DNA of 6,712 bases, taken from assembly GCA_003151555.1 (NCBI GenBank), contig PLXU01000200.1:1-6712 (forward strand). The letters are read 5' to 3'. This stretch comes from Acidimicrobiaceae bacterium (GTDB lineage: Bacteria > Actinomycetota > Acidimicrobiia > Acidimicrobiales > RAAP-2). Made by a program: the position numbers and the translations under genes. Below, one piece after another: positions 1-5,149 of the stretch; position 1 is the stretch's first letter; each line of letters starts with the position of its first letter. Below the pieces are notes generated by a model. It did not search any database. It saw nothing but the letters and a program-made list of their open reading frames with translations, and was not told the origin of the DNA.

Positions 1-872
1 TCGTGAGCGCCGTCGCCGAGGCCGGTGTAAAGCGGGCCAGGCCCTGGACCTTTCCCTCGCACTGTCCCGACTGCGGCGCGCCACTCGTGCGTATGGGACT
101 CGAGAGCGACACCTACTGCGTCAACCCGGCCTGTCCGGCCCAGCAACTCCAGCAGATAGCCCATTTCGCCTCGCGTGGGGCGCTCGACATCGAAGGATTG
201 GGCGAACAGCGGGTCGCGCAGTTGTTGGGCGAAGGCCTCATCAAGGACGTCGCCGACCTGTTCTCGTTGCGAGTGGCGGACCTGGCGCCCCTGGAGGGCT
301 TTGGCGAGCTGTCGGCCACGTCGCTGGTACACGCAATCACCAGCGCCAAGGTAGCGCCCCTCAGTCGCGTACTCGTCGGGCTGGGAATCCGTCACGTCGG
401 TCCGGTCGCCGCGCGCGAATTGGCCGCGCACTTTCGAAACTACGCGGCGCTGGCCCAGGCACCGCTCGAAGACCTTGAGGCGCTCGAGGGCATCGGTCCG
501 GTCATCGCCGGATCGGTCTATCTGGAGTGTCGAGAACCCGAGAGCATCGAACGAATGGCTCGCCTCGCCGAGGCGGGACTGGCCCTCAGCGAACCCGAGC
601 GCGGCGGTCTCGCGGCCACGCTGGCTGGACGGGCGGTCGTCGTGACGGGCTCGGTCGAGGGTTTCTCACGTGACGAGGCCGAGGCGGCGGTCGTCGCCCG
701 CGGCGGCACGTCACCCGGCTCGGTCTCCAAGAAGACGTACTGCGTAGTGGTGGGCGACGCCCCGGGCGCGGCCAAGGTCACCAGGGCCCGCGAGCTCGGC
801 GTGCCGATGGTCAGTGCGGTTGATTTCCAGCGGCTTTTGAATACCGGCACGTGGTCCGGCACACTCTCGTGA
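1..872 (+). CDS. ligA: NAD+-dependent DNA ligase LigA, C-terminal part (5' end outside window)
   Basis: This is the C-terminal ~290 residues of the NAD+-dependent ligase that seals nicks during DNA replication and repair. The frame is open at the window edge (first whole codon at base 3), so the GTG there is not a real start; the adenylation and OB domains lie upstream. Counting from base 3, a four-Cys zinc finger is seen at C21, C24, C39 and C44 (CPDCGAP, then CVNPAC). It is followed by helix-hairpin-helix repeats (LGIRHVGPVAAREL at 127-140, LEGIGPVIAG at 161-170) and a BRCT domain at about 205-280 with the typical GSVSKKT and late DFQRLL motifs. The usual BRCT GSK triplet reads GAAK here, a mild variation. 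It ends with TGA, 28 bases before the kinase-like gene. Linkage of ligA to gatCAB is known in actinobacteria such as Mycobacterium. Identification is firm. Confidence 0.96.
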   Translation, partial: VSAVAEAGVKRARPWTFPSHCPDCGAPLVRMGLESDTYCVNPACPAQQLQQIAHFASRGALDIEGLGEQRVAQLLGEGLIKDVADLFSLRVADLAPLEGFGELSATSLVHAITSAKVAPLSRVLVGLGIRHVGPVAARELAAHFRNYAALAQAPLEDLEALEGIGPVIAGSVYLECREPESIERMARLAEAGLALSEPERGGLAATLAGRAVVVTGSVEGFSRDEAEAAVVARGGTSPGSVSKKTYCVVVGDAPGAAKVTRARELGVPMVSAVDFQRLLNTGTWSGTLS

Positions 873-900
873 CGAGTAATAAGTAGGGTTAGGGACGTCC

Positions 901-2769
901 ATGTCGCCGCATACCTATAACCCCGGTCACGAACTTGCGGGTCGCTACCGCATCGTCGAGTTGCTTGGCGTCGGCCGTACCGCCGAGGTCTACCTGGCCG
1001 ACGATCTCTCACTCAACCGCTCCGTCGTGGTCAAGGTCCTGCTCGCCGATCTGGCGGCGCACGAGGGCGTTCGCCGGGCCTTTCGCGACCGCATCGTGCG
1101 CAGTGCCACCCTGAGTCACCCGCACCTGGCCCGGGTCTACGACGGGGGACAGGAGGCCGGATCGATCTTCATGATCAGCGAGTATCTGTCCGGCGGATCC
1201 TTCGAAGACGTGCTCACCTCCGGTCGACGATTGAGCCTCGACGACGTCGCTCGTCTGGGTCGCGACGTCAGTAGCGCCCTCGCCTACGCGCACGCCAACG
1301 GATTCATTCACGGCTCGCTCTCGCCGTCCAAGTTGCTCTTCGACAGCGAGGGCCGCATCCGATTGAGCGACATCGCCCTGGCCGGGCTCGGCACCGGCTA
1401 CCGCGATCATCAGTCGCTCGACGACGTGCGCTACCTCAGCCCCGAGCAAGTGCTCGGTGAAATCGTCGGACCCAAGACCGACGTGTATTCGTTGGCGCTG
1501 ATTCTCTTTGAGGCGGCGACCGGCACGACGCCGTTCGAAGGGATGACCACGGAGATCGTGCTGCGCAGTCGCATCAACTCGCCGTTACCGGTGCGACCGG
1601 AACTGGGCACGCTGGACATGCTGCTCGCCCAGGCCGCCGTGCCCGATCCACTGCTTCGCCTGGACGCCGAACAGTTCTCCGGCCGCCTCAGCACGGTGCT
1701 CAACGACATCGCACCACTGGTGGTGGCGGCGGTGCGCACCGATGCACCACTGCTGGAGCGCTTCACGCCGAACGAACCACGCACCTCGATTGGCTTTCGT
1801 CCGCCGTCGGCCGAGCAGATTGTGAGCGGCGGCACCGGGGTGATTCCCGTGTCGTCGCAGTTCCCACGCGCCGGTCGCCACGCGGCCAGCGCGACGCAGG
1901 GCGACAACGATTTTCGCCCACTGCGCTCCAGTCCGGGGCGCGGCTACGGCGTGCTGCCGCCCAATCGTCTACCGCCCCAGCGCCGGTTCGGATTCCTGGT
2001 GGCCGCCATTCTTATTGTGGTGGTCGCCGTCGCCGGCGGCGCGGTATGGAAGCTCGGCCTCTTCGCCTCTAAGACGGCAGTGCCGTCGCTGGTGGGCGAG
2101 ACCATTACGCAGGCCACCGCGCTGCTGAAGAGTGACGGCTTTACGCTGACGGAGAATCCGCCGGCCACCTCGGCTACGGTCGCGGCCAACCAGATCATGT
2201 CGCAGAGCCCGGTGGCCGGCACGAAGGAGAAGTCCGGCACCGTTATCACCGTGCGGGTCTCGAAAGGTCCCAACATGGTCGACATGCCGTCTTACCTGTT
2301 TGGGGAATCGTGCGCCATCGCCACCACGCGACTGCAGCGGCTCGGCGTCACGGCCTCGTGCCCGAGCACCCAAGTCATCTCGAGTTCGCGCATCGCGACG
2401 GGTGAAGTGGCCAGAGTCCTCTACGGCACTACCTCGAACCCGGTCGCCGTGCCCAAGGGCGCCACGGTGGTCCTGGAGTTGAGTACCGGTCCCGGTCCGA
2501 CGGGCACGACCACCACCACGACTCCGACCGGTACCACCACCTCGACGACCACCACCACGCTCGCCGGCGAGGGGTTACGGCCCGTGCCCAACATGGTGGG
2601 CATGAATCAGGCGCAGGTCTTGGCCGCCATGAAGAAGGCGGTGCTCTACTACACCACCACCGGTCCGGGTGCGGGCACGACGAAGTGGACGAAAGTCATC
2701 TCCGAGTCCCCGCCGGCCGGCACGATGGTGCCGTGGAAGTCCAGCGTTACCTTGACCGTTGGTGAATAG
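901..2769 (+). CDS. PASTA-domain Ser/Thr protein kinase homologue, probable pseudokinase
   Basis: A 622-residue PknB-like receptor. An N-terminal kinase fold (about 16-272) is followed by a Pro/Ser/Arg-rich cytoplasmic linker, one membrane helix (about 364-384, preceded by RR) and three extracellular PASTA repeats (about 393-455, 458-528, 561-621). A Thr-rich linker separates PASTA 2 and 3. PASTA domains of this family bind cell-wall fragments, so a role in envelope sensing is likely. Retained kinase features are the glycine loop GVGRTAEV (23-30), the beta-3 Lys K45, LSPEQ (179-183) and TDVYSLA (193-199). Lost features are the HRD catalytic Asp (the motif reads H137-G-S139), the KPxN pair (SPSK, 141-144), the alpha-C Glu (R64 in the alignable place) and DFG (D157-I-A). 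The activation loop is short and has no TxT phosphoacceptor. Phosphotransfer is therefore doubtful; an adaptor or sensor role is inferred. The ATG start has AGGG at 891-894, six bases upstream. It may be co-transcribed with ligA. Confidence 0.93.
   Translation: MSPHTYNPGHELAGRYRIVELLGVGRTAEVYLADDLSLNRSVVVKVLLADLAAHEGVRRAFRDRIVRSATLSHPHLARVYDGGQEAGSIFMISEYLSGGSFEDVLTSGRRLSLDDVARLGRDVSSALAYAHANGFIHGSLSPSKLLFDSEGRIRLSDIALAGLGTGYRDHQSLDDVRYLSPEQVLGEIVGPKTDVYSLALILFEAATGTTPFEGMTTEIVLRSRINSPLPVRPELGTLDMLLAQAAVPDPLLRLDAEQFSGRLSTVLNDIAPLVVAAVRTDAPLLERFTPNEPRTSIGFRPPSAEQIVSGGTGVIPVSSQFPRAGRHAASATQGDNDFRPLRSSPGRGYGVLPPNRLPPQRRFGFLVAAILIVVVAVAGGAVWKLGLFASKTAVPSLVGETITQATALLKSDGFTLTENPPATSATVAANQIMSQSPVAGTKEKSGTVITVRVSKGPNMVDMPSYLFGESCAIATTRLQRLGVTASCPSTQVISSSRIATGEVARVLYGTTSNPVAVPKGATVVLELSTGPGPTGTTTTTTPTGTTTSTTTTTLAGEGLRPVPNMVGMNQAQVLAAMKKAVLYYTTTGPGAGTTKWTKVISESPPAGTMVPWKSSVTLTVGE
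2500..2559 (+). repeat. Thr-rich low-complexity linker coding repeat
   Basis: About 60 bases built from ACC/ACG/ACT codons encode residues 534-553 of the PASTA protein, mostly Thr with a few Gly, Pro and Ser. It lies outside the membrane, between the second and third PASTA repeats. Such Thr-rich stretches in actinobacterial exported proteins are flexible and can be O-glycosylated; glycosylation here is inference. The codons are mixed, so this is selected protein composition more than a pure DNA microsatellite, though its length may vary between strains. Confidence 0.8.
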
Positions 2770-3058
2770 TCGTTGCGATTTGTGTGAAGCGGCGGTCATC
2801 ACCATCCGATACCTCGACAACGATCTCTGTTGGATTGGCGACTGTGAAATATGTCTGGTGCCGATGGTGGTGTGGCGGGTCCACGGCCCCACACCGTCGC
2901 ACGTACTCAAAGAGCAGATGCGCGGGTACCTCTCGGCCGTCGCCGACGAGGTGCTGGGCGAGGGCTTATGGAAGTTCGACGACCACATGCGAAATATTCC
3001 CGATCACTATCACGCGCACGCCCGTCCGCCCGGTTTCGCTCGCCGCGCGCCTCGATAA
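2762..3058 (+). CDS. Small Cys/His-rich protein, possibly HIT-like
   Basis: A 98-residue cytoplasmic protein with no signal peptide or membrane segment. It has two CxxC pairs (C5-D-L-C8 and C28-E-I-C31), another Cys at C23, and a C-terminal IPDHYHAHARP segment with H82, H84 and H86 spaced as H-x-H-x-H. The opening CxxC and the late histidine triad recall HIT-family nucleotide hydrolases/transferases, whose triad reads H-phi-H-phi-H and which often bind zinc through an N-terminal CxxC. The protein is shorter than typical HIT proteins (about 110-140 residues), so the assignment is tentative; a small zinc-binding protein of unknown role is the alternative. The GTG start at 2762 overlaps the kinase-like gene by 8 bases, implying translational coupling; a TTG one codon upstream is possible but less attractive. 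No clear ribosome binding site is seen. The gene is credible because the Cys/His pattern is ordered and the frame fills the whole gap. Confidence 0.72.
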   Translation: MNSRCDLCEAAVITIRYLDNDLCWIGDCEICLVPMVVWRVHGPTPSHVLKEQMRGYLSAVADEVLGEGLWKFDDHMRNIPDHYHAHARPPGFARRAPR

Positions 3059-3078
3059 TCGATGCGCTTTTTCATCGT

Positions 3079-3084
3079 TACAAT
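3079..3084 (+). promoter_or_regulatory. Candidate -10 box of the SDR gene
   Basis: TACAAT resembles the sigma-70 -10 consensus and stands in one of the few AT-richer spots of the window, 32 bases before the SDR start codon. No convincing -35 hexamer is found 16-18 bases upstream. A start of transcription near 3091 would fit. The call rests on the hexamer and position alone. Confidence 0.35.
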
Positions 3085-3096
3085 CGGTTCACCGAT
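3083..3096 (+). promoter_or_regulatory. Perfect 14-bp palindrome, candidate operator
   Basis: ATCGGTTCACCGAT is an exact inverted repeat: two 6-base arms (ATCGGT and ACCGAT) around a 2-base centre. It overlaps the end of the candidate TACAAT -10 box and the expected transcription start of the SDR gene, a position where a bound dimeric repressor would block the polymerase. The arms are too short and the loop too small to make it a good RNA hairpin. The cognate regulator is not in this window and I do not recognise the motif as a named box. Confidence 0.4.
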
Positions 3097-3104
3097 AAAT
3101 TTCT

Positions 3105-3110
3105 AGGGGG
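3105..3110 (+). promoter_or_regulatory. Strong Shine-Dalgarno that fixes the SDR start
   Basis: AGGGGG ends six bases before the ATG at 3117. The in-frame TTG at 3111 directly abuts this site with no spacing, so ATG 3117 is the preferred start. This is the clearest ribosome binding site in the window. Confidence 0.75.
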
Positions 3111-3116
3111 TTGGCC

Positions 3117-3995
3117 ATGGGTGCGTTGGACGGACGAATCGCAATCATCACGGGGGCCGGTCGCGGCATCGGGCGCGAGCACGCACTGCTCTTCGCGGCC
3201 GAGGGGGCCAAGGTAGTGGTCAACGACTTTGGCGGCGCCCTGGACGGCTCCGCCTCCACCGCCACCCCGGCCGAAGAGGTCGTCGAGGAGATCAAGGCCA
3301 TGGGCGGTGAGGCGGTGGCCAACCACGACAACGTCGCGGACTGGCAGGGCGGAGCCCGACTGGTGCAGTGCGCCATCGACACTTTTGGCGACCTGCATGT
3401 GCTGGTGAACAACGCCGGCATATTGCGCGACCGCGTGCTGGTCAATCTCAGCGAGGACGACTGGGACGCGGTGATCAACGTGCACCTAAAGGGCCACTTC
3501 GTGCCCACGCGCCACGCCGCCACGTACTGGCGCGAGCAGGCCAAGGCCGGTCAGACGGTCAAGGCCTGCGTCATCAGCACCTCGTCGACCTCGGGACTGT
3601 TGGGCAACGTGGGCCAGACCAACTACGGGGCGGCCAAGGCGGGCATCGCGGCCTTCACGGTGATTATCGCCGAGGAGCTGGGTCGCTACGGGGTGCGCGC
3701 CAACGCCATCGCGCCGGCGGCGCGTACGCGCATGACCGAGTCGACGCCCGGGTTGATGGACTACGTCATCAAACCCAGCGACGCCGCGGTCTTCGACGTC
3801 TGGGATCCGGCCAACATCTCTCCGTTGGTGGCGACGCTGGCGATGGAGGACTGCGAGGCGACGGGACAGGTCTTCTTCGTCCAGGGTGGCACGGTGCGCA
3901 AGTTCCAGAATTGGACGATGACCGACACGCTGGAAAAGAACGACCGCTGGACGGTGAGTGAACTAGCCGCCGAACTGCCCACGCTCTACACATAG
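3117..3995 (+). CDS. Short-chain dehydrogenase, MFE-2-like 3-hydroxyacyl-CoA dehydrogenase type
   Basis: A 292-residue cytoplasmic NAD(P)-dependent oxidoreductase. The Rossmann cofactor motif TGAGRGIG is at 12-19, NNAG at 98-101, the structural Asn in NVHLKG at N121, and the catalytic Ser S157 with Y170-x-x-x-K174. The signature NDFGG after beta-2 (36-40), the following Gly/Ser/Ala insertion, PAEEVVEEI, GILRD and GNVGQTNYGAAKAG are typical of the dehydrogenase unit of peroxisomal multifunctional enzyme type 2 and its stand-alone bacterial relatives. These oxidise 3-hydroxyacyl-CoA in beta-oxidation-like pathways, including fatty-acid and sterol side-chain breakdown. The exact substrate cannot be read from sequence, and no hydratase or SCP2 domain is attached. 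The C-terminal ~70 residues (from about VFDVWD) match this subfamily's extended end. It has its own gap of 58 bases upstream with a palindrome and a strong ribosome binding site, so it is probably controlled separately from its neighbours. Confidence 0.9.
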   Translation: MGALDGRIAIITGAGRGIGREHALLFAAEGAKVVVNDFGGALDGSASTATPAEEVVEEIKAMGGEAVANHDNVADWQGGARLVQCAIDTFGDLHVLVNNAGILRDRVLVNLSEDDWDAVINVHLKGHFVPTRHAATYWREQAKAGQTVKACVISTSSTSGLLGNVGQTNYGAAKAGIAAFTVIIAEELGRYGVRANAIAPAARTRMTESTPGLMDYVIKPSDAAVFDVWDPANISPLVATLAMEDCEATGQVFFVQGGTVRKFQNWTMTDTLEKNDRWTVSELAAELPTLYT

Positions 3996-4038
3996 CAGCG
4001 AGCACCGAGACCGGCGGCGGTTCCGCATGATTCGGGCG

Positions 4039-4054
4039 TCGCGCTCCGGCGCGA
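4039..4054 (+). terminator. GC-rich stem-loop after the SDR gene, possible terminator
   Basis: TCGCGC and GCGCGA form a perfect 6-bp stem around a TCCG tetraloop, 43 bases after the SDR stop. There is no T tract after it, so it is not a classical intrinsic terminator. High-GC actinobacteria can use hairpins without a T tract, but random GC-rich DNA also yields such stems. An alternative pairing of CGTCG (4037-4041) with CGACG (4060-4064) exists. Confidence 0.3.
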
Positions 4055-4080
4055 GCATTCGACGCGCGCGAGTCGCCCGG

Positions 4081-4090
4081 TAGTCTGGAG
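4081..4090 (+). promoter_or_regulatory. Candidate -10 box (TAGTCT) abutting a Shine-Dalgarno-like GGAG
   Basis: TAGTCT at 4081-4086 fits the actinobacterial TANNNT -10 pattern and lies 8 bases before the esterase ATG, a distance compatible with a leaderless or nearly leaderless transcript. GGAG at 4087-4090, four bases before the ATG, could instead be a ribosome binding site on a longer transcript. Both cannot be used on the same mRNA. The hexamer 17 bases upstream (TTCGAC, 4058-4063) is a poor -35. This would be the promoter of the esterase-gatCAB operon. Confidence 0.35.
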
Positions 4091-4094
4091 CCCT

Positions 4095-4850
4095 ATGACA
4101 ACCGCCATTATGCCCGGCTGTGAGCCCTATTCCTTCGTTGGTGGACCCTTCGGCGTGCTCGTATTGCACGGCTTCACCGGCAACCCGGTGTCCATGCGAC
4201 CACTCGCCGAGGCGTGCGCTCGAGAGGGTTTCAGCGTCGAGCTGCCGCGTCTGCCCGGACACGGCACGACGCTCGAGGACATGATGACGACGAGCTGGGC
4301 TGACTGGTCGGCGGCCGCGTTGGCGGCCTTCGACGAGCTGGCCGGTCGATGCGACCAGGTGGCCGTCGTCGGGCTCTCCATGGGCGGCGGCCTCACGGCC
4401 CTGATCGCGGAGTCACGTCCCCACGTGGTTGGTTGCGTCTTCATCAATCCCTGGGTCAACCCGCTCAACCCCGAACTGCTCGACGGGCTCAGCCAATTGA
4501 TCGAGGCCGGCGTCGAGACGATTGAAGCCGTCGGCTCGGACATCAAGAAGCCGAGCACGTCCGAGCTGGCCTACAACGCAACGCCGCTGGTGTGCACCAA
4601 GAGCGCCTGCGACGGGCTCACCCTCGTACGCGACAGCCTGGCGAAGATAACCGTCCCCAGCCTCCTGCTCACCAGCCGCATCGATCACACGATCAACTGG
4701 GAGCGGGGAGAGGACATCGCCACCAAGACCTTGGGCCCGGTCGAGCAAATCTGGCTGGAAGACTCGTACCACGTGGCGACGTTGGACAACGATGCGGCGC
4801 TGGTGGAGTCGGCGACGGTAACGTTCCTGCACCGCGTCTTTGGCGCATGA
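4095..4850 (+). CDS. Alpha/beta-hydrolase, Est30-like carboxylesterase
   Basis: A 251-residue cytoplasmic alpha/beta-hydrolase that most likely cleaves short or medium-chain carboxylic esters, or monoacylglycerols. Visible motifs are the oxyanion-hole loop LHGFTGNP (24-31), LPRLPGHG (50-57), the nucleophile elbow GLSMGG with S95, the acid D197 in SRIDHTI, and the catalytic H226 in DSYHVATLD. Their order and spacing closely match the Geobacillus Est30 type (Ser94/Asp193/His223 there), which has a small cap and no signal peptide, as here. The natural substrate is unknown. Its stop overlaps the gatC start as ATGA, so it heads the gat operon in this genome; a functional link to tRNA amidation is not evident. 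The ATG is preferred because it sits behind GGAG and a possible -10 box, and the protein starts at the family's usual place. Confidence 0.9.
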   Translation: MTTAIMPGCEPYSFVGGPFGVLVLHGFTGNPVSMRPLAEACAREGFSVELPRLPGHGTTLEDMMTTSWADWSAAALAAFDELAGRCDQVAVVGLSMGGGLTALIAESRPHVVGCVFINPWVNPLNPELLDGLSQLIEAGVETIEAVGSDIKKPSTSELAYNATPLVCTKSACDGLTLVRDSLAKITVPSLLLTSRIDHTINWERGEDIATKTLGPVEQIWLEDSYHVATLDNDAALVESATVTFLHRVFGA

Positions 4851-5149
4851 GTTCGCCCTTACGCCGCGAAGACGTCGCGCACGTTGCCAAACTGGCCCGA
4901 CTCTCGCTGAGCGAGGCCGAGTTAGACCGCTTTACCGAACAGCTCGGTCAGGTACTCGAGCACGCCAACGACATGAACTCGCTCAACCTCGAGAACGTGG
5001 TGGCGACGGCCCACCCCTTCGGGCTCGTCAACGTGGTGCGTGCGGACGAAGTACGGCCCAGCCTCGACCGCGACGAGGTACTCGCCATGGCCCCCGACGC
5101 CCAGGATGGTCGCTTCGCCGTGCCGCGCATAATGGGCGAGGCGCCGTGA
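4847..5149 (+). CDS. gatC: Glu-tRNA(Gln)/Asp-tRNA(Asn) amidotransferase subunit C
   Basis: A 100-residue GatC, the small subunit that wraps around and stabilises GatA and helps hold it to GatB. The family pattern is clear: an N-terminal REDVAHVAKLARLSLSEAE segment, a helix with FTEQLGQVLEHANDM, then an extended PFGLVNVVRADEV stretch and a C-terminal DGRFAVPRIM segment that packs into GatA. The frame is open further upstream, but the ATG at 4847 gives the normal length and a 4-base ATGA overlap with the esterase stop, whereas longer versions would read through esterase coding sequence. No separate ribosome binding site is seen, consistent with coupled translation. It is followed by gatA with a GTGA overlap. 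Confidence 0.95.
   Translation: MSSPLRREDVAHVAKLARLSLSEAELDRFTEQLGQVLEHANDMNSLNLENVVATAHPFGLVNVVRADEVRPSLDRDEVLAMAPDAQDGRFAVPRIMGEAP

Noticed and set aside
884..894. TAGGGTTAGGG resembles the telomeric TTAGGG repeat
   Set aside because: Only about two short units, in the leader of the kinase-like gene; AGGG here is better read as a ribosome binding site.
3052..3062. TCGA-TAA-TCGA symmetry at the end of the small gene
   Set aside because: Very short arms made of a self-palindromic tetramer; no more than expected by chance.
3111..3116. TTG at 3111 as the SDR start
   Set aside because: It directly abuts the AGGGGG ribosome binding site; ATG 3117 has ideal spacing.
2784..3216. Alternative + strand frames across the small Cys/His gene and SDR start
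   Set aside because: They are Arg/Ser/Pro-rich with no ordered motifs and overlap better-supported genes.
3089..3544. Minus-strand frames opposite the SDR gene
   Set aside because: Low-complexity translation with no family motif; the + strand has an intact SDR with all catalytic residues.
4592..4846. Upstream in-frame extension of gatC
   Set aside because: It lies wholly inside the esterase gene and gives an Arg/Gly/His-rich sequence with no GatC character. The ATGA overlap at 4847 gives the normal length.
4840..5145. Upstream in-frame extension of gatA
   Set aside because: It is the shadow of gatC in another frame. The GTG at 5146 puts the catalytic triad at the expected positions.
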